Shown here one piece after another: positions 51,448 through 60,796 of a stretch of DNA of 64,000 nt. A model generated the notes under the pieces. The model did no database searches, was not told where the DNA came from, and saw only the letters and a list, made by a program, of their open reading frames with translations. The stretch is taken from contig NZ_NNBL01000008.1 of the NCBI RefSeq assembly GCF_002803065.1, forward strand, positions 1 to 64,000, written 5' to 3'. Position 1 is the first letter of the stretch, and each line of letters begins with the position of its first letter. A program made the position numbers and the translations under genes. Origin of the DNA: Streptomyces sp. CB01635. Lineage in GTDB: Bacteria; Actinomycetota; Actinomycetes; Streptomycetales; Streptomycetaceae.

Positions 51448-51472
51448 GCATGTTCGCCTCCATGCCGGGTAG
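51448..51472 (+). promoter_or_regulatory. Candidate SigB-type promoter of the sigma gene
   Basis: GCAT, a 15-base spacer and GGGTAG lie 57 bases before the sigma factor ATG. The same spacing and -10 sequence occur at 46448-46472. This would make the sigma gene autoregulated. Confidence 0.45.
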
Positions 51473-51529
51473 TCGCGCCAGAACGGGGAGCGGCAGGCAA
51501 GCTCGGAACAACCGAAAGGGGCGGGACGC

Positions 51530-52393
51530 ATGATCACCGTGACGACGCAGGAGAAGATCCAGGCCGCTCAGGCTCAGGAGGACCTCGTCGAGCGGGCTTA
51601 CGCCGACCCCTCTTCCATCGCGCCGAAGGATGCGCGAGAGATCGGCAAGCGATTCTTCGGCCGGCTCGGGCAGCTGGAGGAAGGCACGCACGAGTATCAG
51701 TACGTGCGCAACTGCCTGATCGAGATGAACCTCTCCCTAGTACGGTACGCGGCTTCCCGGTTCCGTCACCGTGGCCAGGAGGAGATGGAAGACATCGTTC
51801 AGGTCGGCACGATCGGCCTGATCAAGGCGATCGATCGGTTCGAACTGACCCGTGAGGTCGAGTTCGCGACGTTCGCCGTCCCCTACATCACCGGTGAGAT
51901 CAAGCGGTTCTTCCGCGACACCAGCTGGGCCGTGCACGTGCCGCGCCGCCTCCAGGAAGCCCGCATCGAACTGTCCAAGGCCACCGAGGAGCTGCGCACC
52001 CGTCTGGGCCGCAACCCCTCCACGGCCGAGCTGGCGGAGCTGATGCAGCTGGAGCCGTCCGAGGTCACCCAGGCGCAGATGGCGTCCAACGGCTACAACG
52101 CCTCCTCCCTGGACGCCTCGGTGATGAGCGCAGGTGACGAGTCCGACACCGCGCTGGCCGATTTCATCGGCTTCGAAGAGGACTCCTACGAGCTCATCGA
52201 CAACTTCCACTCCCTGGCCCCGCTCATCGCCGACCTCGACGAGCGTGAACGCACGCTGATCCATCTCCGCTTCGTCGAGGAGCAGACCCAGTCGCAGATC
52301 GGCGAAGCACTCGGTGTCTCGCAGATGCACGTCTCCCGCCTGATCACCCGCGTGGTGGCGAAGCTCCGCACCGGCCTGATGACCACCAACTAG
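51530..52393 (+). CDS. SigB/SigF-family stress sigma factor
   Basis: This 287-residue sigma factor has region 2 (NLSLVRYAASRFRHRGQEEM, then EDIVQVGTIGLIKAIDRFEL and FATFAVPYITGEIKRFFRD, about 68-140). Region 3 (VPRRLQEARIELSKA to LMQLEPSEVTQAQ, about 145-190) and region 4 (DERERTLIHLRFVEEQTQSQ, then IGEALGVSQMHVSRLITRVV, about 235-280) follow. This is the SigB/F/G group that governs osmotic and oxidative stress in Streptomyces. It is surrounded by regulators of exactly this type. Confidence 0.92.
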   Translation: MITVTTQEKIQAAQAQEDLVERAYADPSSIAPKDAREIGKRFFGRLGQLEEGTHEYQYVRNCLIEMNLSLVRYAASRFRHRGQEEMEDIVQVGTIGLIKAIDRFELTREVEFATFAVPYITGEIKRFFRDTSWAVHVPRRLQEARIELSKATEELRTRLGRNPSTAELAELMQLEPSEVTQAQMASNGYNASSLDASVMSAGDESDTALADFIGFEEDSYELIDNFHSLAPLIADLDERERTLIHLRFVEEQTQSQIGEALGVSQMHVSRLITRVVAKLRTGLMTTN

Positions 52394-52413
52394 TCCAGCC
52401 CGGCTCCTCGTCA

Positions 52414-52460
52414 ACGCATCCCGCTCTCCGGCACCACAAGTGCCGGAGAGCGGGATGCGT
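52414..52460 (+). terminator. Terminator hairpin after the sigma gene
   Basis: Arms 52414-52434 and 52440-52460 are perfect complements over 21 bp with a five-base loop, 20 bases after the sigma stop and 31 bases before the next ATG. Confidence 0.85.
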
Positions 52461-52491
52461 GCGGGGCACGCTGTGTGTCAGGGTGCTGCGC

Positions 52492-52896
52492 ATGACATCA
52501 GGCAGCGGGAAAGTACGTCTTGATCAGCAGGAACGTGTGGCGGTGATCACGCCGATCGGCGACGTGGACCTGCACAATCTCGCTGACGTCGAGGAAGTCT
52601 TCGCACAGGTCCTGTCCGACGCGTCGACGAACGCAACGCTCCTCGATCTGTCGGAAGTGACCTTCGCCGACAGCACCTTCCTCAACCAGCTCATCCAGAC
52701 GCTCTCCGACCACACCTCGATTGCCAGGCCGCTCGTCCTCACCGGGCCCCTGCAGTCGGCAGTGCGACGACTGCTACAAATCACCGGCACCGACACCATC
52801 CTGCCCCTCGCCGACACCGCACACGAGGGACTGCAGCAACTCCGCGCAGTCGATACGTCCGCAACGAGGGGTCAAACACCCACCGCTGACATCTGA
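52492..52896 (+). CDS. STAS-domain anti-sigma antagonist
   Basis: This 134-residue protein has a STAS fold: VAVITPIGDVDLHNLADVEE, TLLDLSEVTFADSTFLNQLI with the phosphorylatable Ser of DST, RPLVLTGPLQSAVRRLLQITG and an acidic end. Phosphorylation of the Ser by an RsbW-like kinase should release it from the kinase. ATG 52492 is used because the preceding 11 codons overlap the terminator. Confidence 0.82.
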   Translation: MTSGSGKVRLDQQERVAVITPIGDVDLHNLADVEEVFAQVLSDASTNATLLDLSEVTFADSTFLNQLIQTLSDHTSIARPLVLTGPLQSAVRRLLQITGTDTILPLADTAHEGLQQLRAVDTSATRGQTPTADI

Positions 52897-52958
52897 CCAT
52901 CATCCGGGCGAAAGCACGTGACTGCTGCTCAGGGCAGGATCAGTGAGTGACGGAACTG

Positions 52959-53294
52959 CTAGGCGGTAGCCGTCGCGGCGTCCGGGTGGATGGTGAAGAC
53001 CTGGTCCAGACCGACGATGCCCAGGATGCGGGTGGTGTTGGCGGGGACCGCAGCCAGGGCTATGCCGCCGCCTTGTTCGATGGCCAGGCTCCTGGCCGAC
53101 AGTAGAGCGCTGATCCCGCTGGAGTCGCAGAAGTCCAGACCGGCCAAATCCAGGACCAATAGTTGGCCCGCGGCAAGGGTGAGGGCGTCCATGGCCTTGC
53201 GTAGTTCGGGTGCCGTCTCATGGTCAAGGTCACCGGTGATCTCCAGTACGGGACCGGTGGCGGCCTCTCGGGTGGTCGTCGTCAGGGGGCTCAT
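52959..53294 (-). CDS. STAS-domain anti-sigma antagonist (RsbV-like)
   Basis: This 111-residue STAS protein has PVLEITGDLDHETAPELRKAM, LLVLDLAGLDFCDSSGISALL with the target Ser in DSSG, and ILGIVGLDQVFTIHP at the end, nearly textbook for anti-anti-sigma factors. Its ATG overlaps the stop of the phosphatase gene upstream (ATGA). It is therefore the natural substrate of that phosphatase. Confidence 0.88.
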   Translation of the reverse strand: MSPLTTTTREAATGPVLEITGDLDHETAPELRKAMDALTLAAGQLLVLDLAGLDFCDSSGISALLSARSLAIEQGGGIALAAVPANTTRILGIVGLDQVFTIHPDAATATA

Positions 53295-54598
53295 GTCAGG
53301 TTTTCACTCGCGGGAGTGGGAAGCGGAGCGGGCACGCCGAGGGCGAGCAGCGCGGTGTCGTCGTCGAGTCCTTCGCCGAACCCGGCGAGCAGGGCGGTCA
53401 GGGCGGTGATCAGGGCCTGCGGGCCTGCCGGTGGCTGGGCGGCGGTGAAGGTGCGCAGGGCGTCCTCGCCGTACAGCTCGCGGCCTGGCCCTATTCGGGC
53501 CTCGGTCAGGCCGTCGGTGTAGAGGAGCAGGGTGTCGCCGGGCAGCAGCCGGGCGCGGGCGGCGGTGAACGGGGCCTGGGGCAGGACTCCGATGAGAATT
53601 CCGCCTGGGGTGGGGAGGTAGTCGGCGGTGCCGTCCGCGCGCTGGATCAGCGCGGAGGGGTGTCCACCGGAGGCCAGGTGCACGCCGACGTAGCCGTCGT
53701 TGGGTTCGAGGATGCCGAATATGGCGGTGCAGAAGCGGGTGTCGCCGCTGGTGTACCGCTCGTGCAGCACCGTGTTCAAGGTGGTCAACACGGTGACGGG
53801 GTCGCCGTCGTGCAGGGCGGCGGCGTGCAGGGTGTAGCGGGTCAGGGAGGTGACGGCGGCGGCCTGGGGGCCTTTGCCGCACACGTCGCCGAGGAAGAAT
53901 GCCCACCGGCCGGCGTCCAGGGGGAACAGGTCGTAGAAGTCTCCGCCCAGCAGGTCCGGGGAGGCCGTGTGGTAGTAGGAGCCGGCCTCCAGGCCCGGAA
54001 CTGCGGGCAGCTGGGAGGGCAGCAGGCTCTGCTGGAGGACGGCGAGAGCCTCCTGGAGCCGCTCGCGGTCGGTCTCGGCGCGCTGACGGGCCGCTTCGGC
54101 CTGCCGGCGGGCTTCCTCGGCAGCCTGGCGGCCGCGCAGCAGCTCGGCCTCGTAGGCGCGGCGGTCTCGGGCGTCGAAGACGGTCGTCCGGATCAGCAGG
54201 GGCTCGCCGTCCTTGCTGGTCTTCACCTTCGAGGTGACCAGCATCGGCATCCGCTGGCCGGAGGCGGCCTTGATGTCCATGGCGATGCCGCTGACCTCGC
54301 CCTTCATCTGCAGCAGCGGCGCGAAGTGCGTCTCGTGGTACAGCTTGCCGCCCACGGTCAGCAGGTCGGTGAACCGCATCCGCCCCACCACCCGGGACCT
54401 CTCCAGGCCCAGCCAGTCCAGCAGGGTGGTGTTGATCTTCGCGATGGTGCCGTCCATCAGCGTCGACAGGTATCCGCACGGGGCTTGCTCGTACAGCTCC
54501 TCGGCACTGTCCTCCAGCAGCGAGGTGAACACCGCTTCCGTGGCGTCCACGTCGTGTTCCTCACCCGGCTCGGGTGCCTGGCAGGTGCGGCACATCAT
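53291..54598 (-). CDS. PAS-PP2C phosphatase (RsbP-like)
   Basis: This 435-residue phosphatase has a PAS domain at about 25-150 (YEQAPCGYLSTLMDGTIAKI, then LLDWLGLERSRVVGRMRF), a coiled coil at about 155-200 (RQAAEEARRQAEAARQRAE) and a SpoIIE PP2C domain to the end. Metal ligands are seen in GGDFYDLF, GDVCGKGP, SGGHPSAL, YTDGLTEAR and LDDDTALLAL. ATG 54598 overlaps the hydrolase stop by ATGA. In Bacillus, RsbP needs the alpha/beta hydrolase RsbQ to dephosphorylate RsbV under energy stress. The same three-gene set is here in one operon. Confidence 0.9.
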   Translation of the reverse strand: MMCRTCQAPEPGEEHDVDATEAVFTSLLEDSAEELYEQAPCGYLSTLMDGTIAKINTTLLDWLGLERSRVVGRMRFTDLLTVGGKLYHETHFAPLLQMKGEVSGIAMDIKAASGQRMPMLVTSKVKTSKDGEPLLIRTTVFDARDRRAYEAELLRGRQAAEEARRQAEAARQRAETDRERLQEALAVLQQSLLPSQLPAVPGLEAGSYYHTASPDLLGGDFYDLFPLDAGRWAFFLGDVCGKGPQAAAVTSLTRYTLHAAALHDGDPVTVLTTLNTVLHERYTSGDTRFCTAIFGILEPNDGYVGVHLASGGHPSALIQRADGTADYLPTPGGILIGVLPQAPFTAARARLLPGDTLLLYTDGLTEARIGPGRELYGEDALRTFTAAQPPAGPQALITALTALLAGFGEGLDDDTALLALGVPAPLPTPASENLT

Positions 54599-55398
54599 CG
54601 GCTTGCTCCGATGAATTCGCTGATAGCGCTTGTGGTGGCCTGCGGGGCGCTCAACTGCGGGCAGTGCCCCGTCGCCTCCAGCGTGACCAGCCGACTGCCG
54701 GGGATGACGTCGCGGACGTAGGCGCCGACCTCGCGGGGAGCGATCACGTCCTGGTTGCACTCCAGGATCAGCGTCGGCGCCATGACCGTCTTGAGGTCCT
54801 GGCGGCTGTCGGACAGGAATGTCGTGCGGGCGAAGACCCGGGCCATGTCCGGGTCGGTCGCGCAGAACGAGGTGGTCAGCTCCTGGCCGAGTTCCGGGCG
54901 GTCCGCGTTGCCCATGATGACCGGGGCCATCGCTGCCGACCAGCCCAGATAGTTCGACTCCAAGGACTCCAGCAGCTCGTCGATGTCCTCGGCGCTGAAC
55001 CCGCCCCGGTAGCCATCGTCGTCGATGTAGCGGGGCGAGGGCGCGACCATCACCAGACGGGAGATGCGTTGCGGCGCCTTCGCCGCCGCGAGCACCCCCA
55101 CCATCGCGCTCACCGAGTGCCCCACGAACGTCGCATCCCGCAGGTCCAGCTCATCGCAGACCTCCAGCACATCCAGGGCGTAGCCCTCCAGGGAGCTGTA
55201 ACGCCGCTCGTCCCAAGCTGAAGGGTCCGCCCGGCCCGAGCCCACGTAGTCGAAGAGCACCACCCGGTAGCTCTTGGCCAGCGTGGGAGCCACCAGGCGC
55301 CACATGTTCTGGTCGCAGCCGAACCCGTGGGCCAGCAGGAGCACTGGCCCGTCCGCACGGCCGGTGACGCTGACGTTGTTCCTGCGACGGATATCCAT
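54595..55398 (-). CDS. RsbQ-like alpha/beta hydrolase
   Basis: This 267-residue hydrolase carries a triad at Ser95 (GHSVS), Asp217 (NQDVIAP) and His245 (GHCPQLS), within two positions of RsbQ's Ser96, Asp219 and His247. GFGCDQNMW (oxyanion region), FDYVGSGRAD and SPRYIDDDGYRGGF also match RsbQ. The length agrees. RsbQ is thought to make or bind a small hydrophobic ligand that switches the PAS domain of RsbP. Translational coupling to the PAS-PP2C gene makes the assignment strong. Confidence 0.9.
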   Translation of the reverse strand: MDIRRRNNVSVTGRADGPVLLLAHGFGCDQNMWRLVAPTLAKSYRVVLFDYVGSGRADPSAWDERRYSSLEGYALDVLEVCDELDLRDATFVGHSVSAMVGVLAAAKAPQRISRLVMVAPSPRYIDDDGYRGGFSAEDIDELLESLESNYLGWSAAMAPVIMGNADRPELGQELTTSFCATDPDMARVFARTTFLSDSRQDLKTVMAPTLILECNQDVIAPREVGAYVRDVIPGSRLVTLEATGHCPQLSAPQATTSAISEFIGASR

Positions 55399-55589
55399 AC
55401 CCGCCAGCTTCCCATCCCCCGCCCCACCCAAGGCAGGGGCCTGGGGCCACGGTGTCCTACTCGCATAAGGCAGCACCGTTCAGGATGACGCTGCTCATCC
55501 CGCCCCACGGATTCGCCGCGTCATGTCCAAGATCACCGGCTTAGCTCTAACCGCTGTACCGCTGTGCACCCACCGACGCCAATTGCATC

Positions 55590-55860
55590 GGATGCGAATA
55601 GGCGACAGCGGCACCCCCACTCCGAGGTCGCTTGACCGTCTTCTGGGGGTGACCCGATCGAGGATCCTGGCCGCGCTCACCACTCCGCTGCAGACGACCA
55701 TTGTGCCCAGACTGGTGAGCGTCCCCCCGACGGCCAGCGAACACCTGGCAATCCTGCGAGACGCCGGCTTGATCGACAGCTGCCGGGCCGTCGCACGGCC
55801 ACGCACGATCTCGCCAAGGCTGGACGTGCTCTCCTGGACGCGGCCTCGCCGCGGTCATGA
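55590..55860 (+). pseudogene. ArsR-type regulator fragment
   Basis: SLDRLLGVTRSRILAALTTP and VPPTASEHLAILRDAGLIDS are the helix-turn-helix of an ArsR regulator. The wing that should follow (RxGRxVxY) is garbled after a frame change near 55790, and no intact N-terminus exists. Confidence 0.6.
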
Positions 55861-55976
55861 GAGGTCGGGGAGCTGCTGGTGGAAGTCGCCGAACGGCCCA
55901 CACCGACTTCGCCGCCCTCCAGGTCGGCAAAGTCCCTGGGCCCCGCCTCACTCTCCCTGACCGAGCGTCACTCTGA

Positions 55977-56540
55977 TTACAGGCCGGCGGCCGCGGCCAT
56001 CGCGGCGAGGAAGGCGTGGGCGAGCATCGCCAAGGTGACGGGTCGATACCAGCCCGGACAGCGGCGGACCTCGTACTCGTCCAGGCCGCACTCGTTCTTC
56101 GCGGCCTGGAAGCACTCCTCGATGGCACAGCGGGAGCCGGCGATGCGCACCAGGTCAGCGGGCGTGCTGCCGGTCGGCGCATAGGCAAGGTAGTAGGCGA
56201 TTTCGTCCGGCCTCTTGATGCTGCGGCGTGCCAGAACCCACCGGCGGTGCGTGGGCTCGTCACCGTCGAAGAAGTCGATGACCGGCAGCTTCGCGGAAGC
56301 CCAGTTGAACAGGCTCGGGCCCTTGGCGCCATCACCGCAGGAGAGTTGCTGCCAGGCATCGTCTGGTGCCTCACTGATGAGCTGGTCGATGCGCCAGATC
56401 CCGACAAGCGACTTGACCTGCTGTGACTTCGGGACGGCGAGCACGTAGCTGAGACCGGCCTCCTCCAGGAAGCGGCAGAATCCCCACTCCTGGCCATAGG
56501 CGGAATCGGCGGCGCGCCAGGCGATCGGCAGGTCGGAGGC
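55977..56540 (-). pseudogene. IS701-family transposase fragment (C-terminal half)
   Basis: The minus strand reads AWRAADSAYGQEWGFCRFLEEAG, cut by description, then LSYVLAVPKSQQVKSL, FFDGDEPTHRRWVLARRSI, EIAYYLAYAPTGSTPADLVR, GSRCAIEECFQAAKNECGLD and YEVRRCPGWYRPVTLAMLAHAF. This is the C-terminal DDE part of IS701 transposases with its ending. The N-terminal half is missing. Confidence 0.75.
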
Positions 56541-56739
56541 CAGCGCTCGCAGTACTCTCCGGCGCCTGGGCCCTTTGCGGAGTGACTGGTTCGTCCCGAA
56601 GCAACTCGGGACGTTCGCTGTCCTTGGGCCGCTGCGCCTGTCACCTGCACTGACGGTCCGCTGACGTCCACGGGTGTTCGCGGTTGTGCGTCGTGGTTGT
56701 CACGCAGTTGGACACTCAGTGAGGTCTTCTCAGTGAAGA

Positions 56740-57546
56740 TCACTTCCAGTGGCGGTTGAGGGCATGGGCGGCGCGGGCTATGTCGCCGATACGGCTGGGG
56801 CCGAGGGTGACGCGCTTGAGCGTGCGCCAGCGTTCTTTGAGTTCGGCAGCGGTGCGCTCACCGAGGGTGCGGAGGTCTCTGACCAGGCAGTTCGTGGCGC
56901 GGGAGTCGGCGTCGAGGGCTTGTTCCGCTTCCCCTTCGGGCGGCGGACCGGGACGCGGATGCCGGCGCCGATGTATCCCTTGTCGGCCAGGGTGGGCAGG
57001 CCGTCTGCGGCTGCCTTGTACAACGCGGGCAGGACGTGTAGCCGGGCGGCGGTGATGTCCGGGGTGGAGCCCGGCTCGGCATCGGAGACCCGCAGCGGGG
57101 TGCCGTCCGGGGCGGACCGGAACTGAACGGTGCCGCCAAGGCTCTTGAGTTTCTGGCTGAACCACAGGTCGTTGCCGTTGTCCCGAGTGCCGGCCAGGCG
57201 GTCGCTCTCTATGAGCATGCCGCGAGGATGACGTGACTCATCTCCTCCTCGCGGCAGCGGTCCAACACCTCGTGCAGACCGGATACTTGGGCCGCGAGGA
57301 TGTCGATGCCCTCGTGCAGGGTAGCGATAGCTGGTGGCCTGGGAGATGCCAGCGTCCCTGGCCAGGCAGTGCACGCAGCCCCGTTCACGGAACCAGCGCA
57401 GCACGAGGACCGCCTGCCGGAACGTGCCCAGTGTCCGCGAGCCCCGCGGGGTGCCCAGATGACGGCGATACGCGGCAAGCAGCCGGGAGAGGTGCACCAC
57501 GATGTGGCGCGGGACATCGAGCGTGGCCGCACAGGTGGCCAACGTG
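56740..57546 (-). pseudogene. IS5-type (DDE_4) transposase with several frameshifts
   Basis: Pieces in three frames reconstruct a transposase: VLRWFRERGCVHCLARDAGI with SQATSYRY; then EGIDILAAQVSGLHEVLDRC and REEEMSHVIL; then LIESDRLAGTRDNGNDLWFS, ITAARLHVLPALYKAAADGL and TLADKGYIGAGI; finally RNKPS changing frame to a tail ending IARAAHALNRHWK. At least three frame changes are needed, so it is dead. Confidence 0.75.
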
Positions 57547-57605
57547 AAGCCTCTGGTTCAGCGGACGATCTTGTGGTGAGAACCGTCCTACCAGGGGCTT
57601 CACGT
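57542..57605. repeat. Inverted repeat at an old IS end
   Basis: Positions 57542-57556 and 57591-57605 are inverted copies over 15 bases with one mismatch, 34 bases apart. They lie at the start of the decayed IS5-type transposase gene and may be a terminal structure of that element. Confidence 0.5.
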
Positions 57606-57926
57606 CTCTCGACGATCGGGCCCCGCCTGCCCCACCCGTCCCGAATCGAGCGGTTCACGTAGCTTCGCAAAGATCATTTTTCAGTGACGAGGTCTGGGAT
57701 TTCCCTGACTTCACGCCCACGTTGGCTCCAAGATGTACGCAACCGTTCCCTGAAGATGCACGCTACTGTTTCCAGCATTTGACCCACCACTGAAGATGGC
57801 CGCGGCGCTGGCAACGGTTCCCGGATGGCCGGCCCAATATCCTGCGCGAAGTATGGACTGGAGGTTCCGGTCGGCGGCGGCGACCCAGCACTAATGATCA
57901 CCGGAGTCACCAGGGGAGCCCGCAGC
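57606..57926. other. Region between IS remnant and MFS gene
   Basis: No gene. Two direct repeats of an aagatg(c/t)acgc-type sequence occur near 57730-57770, possibly transposon end debris. The right end carries a ggggag ribosome site for the next gene. Confidence 0.4.
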
Positions 57927-59195
57927 ATGACCGGCACCACGGAGGCCCTTGGCGGGTCGGCTGCAGTCGACGATGCAGCACGAAGTGTCACGCGCCCGTT
58001 CTACGTGTACGCCGTGCTCGCCAACACGCTGTTCCAGCGCGGCGTATTCGTCCTCTTCCTTCAGCAGCGAGGCTTCTCCGCCGGGCAAGTGGCCCTACTG
58101 CAGACACTGCTCTACCTGGTCAGCGGACTTGCGGAGTTGCCGACGGGAGTCATCGCCGACCGAATCGGCAGGCGTGCCAGCATCGTGATCGGCCAGATGC
58201 TGATAGCTGGATGTCTGCTCGGCCAGGGGACGTTCTCCAACTACTGGGTGTTCCTGGCGCTGTTCGTCGGGCAGGGTGTGGGCATGGCATGTGTGTCCGG
58301 TTCGGACACCGCCCTGCTGTACGACCTGCTCGTGCGTCGTGGTGCAACGGCCAACTACGTCAAGATCAAGTCCCGGTTCACCATGCTCGGGACGGTCACC
58401 TCGGGAGCCGCCATCGTCCTCGGCGGCCAACTGCAGCAGATCTCCTGGGGAGTCGTCTACGTCGGTTCGGCGGCGTGCCTCGTCCTGGCCGTGGTGGTGC
58501 TGATGTCAAGGGTGCCCGAAATCCGCGGCGCGGACGCGGTGGACGAGCAGGACGGAGCCGAGGAGCACGGCGACGCCACAGCTTGGCGGGCGATGCTTCG
58601 GGTCGCCACGCCGGCGCTCGTGACGCTTGTCGTGGTGTCCGGCTTGATGCATGCGACTTTGACGCCGTACATCATTTTTACGCAGAAGACCCTCTCCGAT
58701 CAGGGAGCGGGCACCGCATTGGTCAGCGTGGTCATATCGGCGGGATTCTTCACCGGCGGGCTCACTCCGCTGGTGTCGGACCGCGCGGACCGGCGCATCG
58801 GGTATCGGGTCATCGTCCCGGTGTCTCTCCTGGCGCTCGCCGTGGCACTCGGCCTGAGCGGCCTCGGCCTTGTCTGGGTCACCATCGCCGCGTTCCTGAT
58901 CCTGGTCGGGATTCCCGAGATCACCGCCGTGATCGTGGACAACGTGTTCAACGAGGCAGTGCCGTCGCGCCACCGGGCGAGCCTGCTGTCGATGATCGCA
59001 TTCGTGGAGTCGGCGCTCATCGGCATCGGCTATCTCGTCCTCGGCGCGCTCATGGACGGGTTGGGCTCCGGTGTGGGCATGGCCACCTACGCCGCGGTCC
59101 CCCTGCTGGCATGTCTCCTGTGGCTCCCGGTGCTCTTCCGAGGGGCACGGGTGACCACCGAGATCGAGAAGCCCGCCGACCAAAAGGCATCCTGA
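57927..59195 (+). CDS. Major facilitator superfamily transporter
   Basis: This 422-residue, twelve-segment membrane transporter has the MFS A-motif (GVIADRIGRRASIV, about 65-78) between segments 2 and 3. A central acidic loop (AVDEQDGAEEHGD, about 195-210) and a second half with SDRADRRIGYR in the matching place follow. ATG 57927 with ggggag is chosen over upstream ATGs at 57825 and 57894. It is most like drug or metabolite exporters. Substrate unknown; no regulator is adjacent. Confidence 0.85.
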   Translation: MTGTTEALGGSAAVDDAARSVTRPFYVYAVLANTLFQRGVFVLFLQQRGFSAGQVALLQTLLYLVSGLAELPTGVIADRIGRRASIVIGQMLIAGCLLGQGTFSNYWVFLALFVGQGVGMACVSGSDTALLYDLLVRRGATANYVKIKSRFTMLGTVTSGAAIVLGGQLQQISWGVVYVGSAACLVLAVVVLMSRVPEIRGADAVDEQDGAEEHGDATAWRAMLRVATPALVTLVVVSGLMHATLTPYIIFTQKTLSDQGAGTALVSVVISAGFFTGGLTPLVSDRADRRIGYRVIVPVSLLALAVALGLSGLGLVWVTIAAFLILVGIPEITAVIVDNVFNEAVPSRHRASLLSMIAFVESALIGIGYLVLGALMDGLGSGVGMATYAAVPLLACLLWLPVLFRGARVTTEIEKPADQKAS

Positions 59196-59462
59196 AACAG
59201 ACCATCTCGAGCAACGCCCCTGCCCGATGGCCCAATCGGCGACAGAGCTGTCATCGCGACGATCAGCGCCAAACGGGTTGGGAAGAATCGCGCCACTGAG
59301 AAAACCTCAGTGCGTCTCGCACACGGAGCCGTGGCGCATGCTCCTAGATGATCAACTCCAAGGGATGCCTGCGGAGGGCGTGGGGTGGGCGGCGGCCGAA
59401 GCCACCGCGAGACGGTCAGGCGGCGGGCTGCCAGCCCTGGTTGGCGAGGTGGCAGCGGGCGG

Positions 59463-59852
59463 TCAGGCGTCAGGGTCGACTTCGGGGTGCGTGAACCGCA
59501 CGGGCTTGCCCAGCGACCGGGCGTAGGCGATTTCGGCTCGGCTGCTGTCTCCGATGTAGTCGCCGACTACGAGCACCTCATCAGCGAGCCGGATCTTCGC
59601 CCGGTGCAGATCGTCGAGTCGAACCTTCAGCGCCTCGGCCTCGACAGGATCGGACCAAAGTTCGTGCGGCGACTTCATGTCACAGCCCGGTTTGACGACA
59701 ATCTTTCCGGCTTTGGTCTCCCGCAGATCGGCCTCGTTCATCTCGGTCATGAAGCGGGTGGAGCCGCAGATCACGACGATGCGCGGGAGGCTCAACAGCT
59801 TCTTCGCGTCGGCGAGCTTCTCCTCGGGGGTGAGCAGTTTCGGGTACGACAC
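59463..59852 (-). CDS. Nucleoside 2-deoxyribosyltransferase-like protein
   Basis: This 129-residue protein starts at GTG 59852 with an aggagga site. IVVICGSTRF (about 24-33), DLHRAKIRLADEVLVVGDYI and GDSSRAEIAYARSLGKPV form the Rossmann-like core of the nucleoside-deoxyribosyltransferase-like fold (DUF4406-type). The Ser-Arg-Ala-Glu-Ile helix is in the position of the catalytic Glu of that family. Such proteins often occur in mobile elements. The substrate is not known. Confidence 0.7.
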   Translation of the reverse strand: MSYPKLLTPEEKLADAKKLLSLPRIVVICGSTRFMTEMNEADLRETKAGKIVVKPGCDMKSPHELWSDPVEAEALKVRLDDLHRAKIRLADEVLVVGDYIGDSSRAEIAYARSLGKPVRFTHPEVDPDA

Positions 59853-59922
59853 TGGTTCCTCCTGGTGGTGTGGTCCAAGGGGTGCCTGCGGAGACGAGAA
59901 CGAGGGTGTCCAAGATCGTTTT

Positions 59923-60460
59923 GTGACAAACGACGTGGACACCCTCGCGACAGCACTCTATGCGACGACCGACGACATGCTGAAGGAGCATCCCGACCTG
60001 GCGCCGCGGCGCCCGCCGGTCGGCATTACGCCCCGCCAGAGCGATGCCGAACTGGTCACCCTCGCCACGATGCAGGCCATACTCGGCTACACCTCCGAGG
60101 CCAAATAGCTCCGCCATGCCCGTGCCCACCTGCGCCACCTCTTCCCCTACCTGCCCCAGCAGCCCGGCTACAACAAGCGGCTGCGCAAGGCCGCCGGTCT
60201 GATGCGAAGCGTCAACCGGATCCTGGCCACCACCACCTCGGTGTGGAGCGACGACGTATGGGGCGTGGACTCCACCCCGGTGGAATGCGGACGCTCCCGC
60301 GAGACCGTCAAACGCTCCGGCCTGGCCGGATGGGCCGAATACGGCTACTGCGCCAGCCACAGCCGCTTCTTCTGGGGCCTGCGCCTGCACCTCTACCTGG
60401 TCTGCACCCTTCAGGGCCTGCCTATCGCCTTCGCCCTGACCGGGGCCAAGGCCGACGAAC
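59923..60460 (+). pseudogene. IS982-family transposase fragment with amber codon
   Basis: GTG 59923 starts VDTLATALYATTDDMLKEHP, then LVTLATMQAILGYTSEAK and a TAG at 60106-60108 where Trp is expected. It continues LRHARAHLRHLFPYLPQQPG, YNKRLRKAAGLMRSVNRIL, DSTPVECGRSRETVKRS and GLPIAFALTGAKADER. The C-terminal catalytic end is missing. Confidence 0.75.
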
Positions 60461-60796
60461 GCGAGCCATGCAGTCAACGCCAAAGAGCGGCGGAGTGGAG
60501 CTCGACGGCGAGGACGTTGGCCCGGGGGACGACCAAGCCAACCACCGCGACATCCGCTGGGGTTGGTCGCCGGACAGCCTCCACGGGACGTGCGGCCAGG
60601 CCCCGCTCGTGCGGCACTCGGACATGGTGCCCACTCCATGGCGTACGAGGAGGGCGCAGTCCTCGCCGATGCCATCGCGCTCGCACAAGAGTGGGGCACG
60701 CTCGACGTCCAGGGAGAGACTAGAACGGTGGTGGCAGAGGGGCGGGAGGTTCTGATTGGGTGGGTGCTCCGGCGCCACACGAGAAAGTTGCCCGAC
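60461..60796 (+). pseudogene. Flavin monooxygenase scrap
   Basis: About 330 bp between the IS982 fragment and the next gene. HGAHSMAYEEGAVLADAIAL recalls the GDAAH...GxGxxxAxxDA segment of FAD-dependent monooxygenases. It is fused to unrelated sequence on both sides. Confidence 0.45.

Noticed and set aside
23993..60108. The idea that TAG is read as sense in this genome
   Set aside because: In-frame TAG codons occur at 23993, 50490 and 60106, but two are in genes that also carry deletions, frameshifts or truncations. Another dead gene has TGA instead, and intact genes here use TAG as their normal stop.
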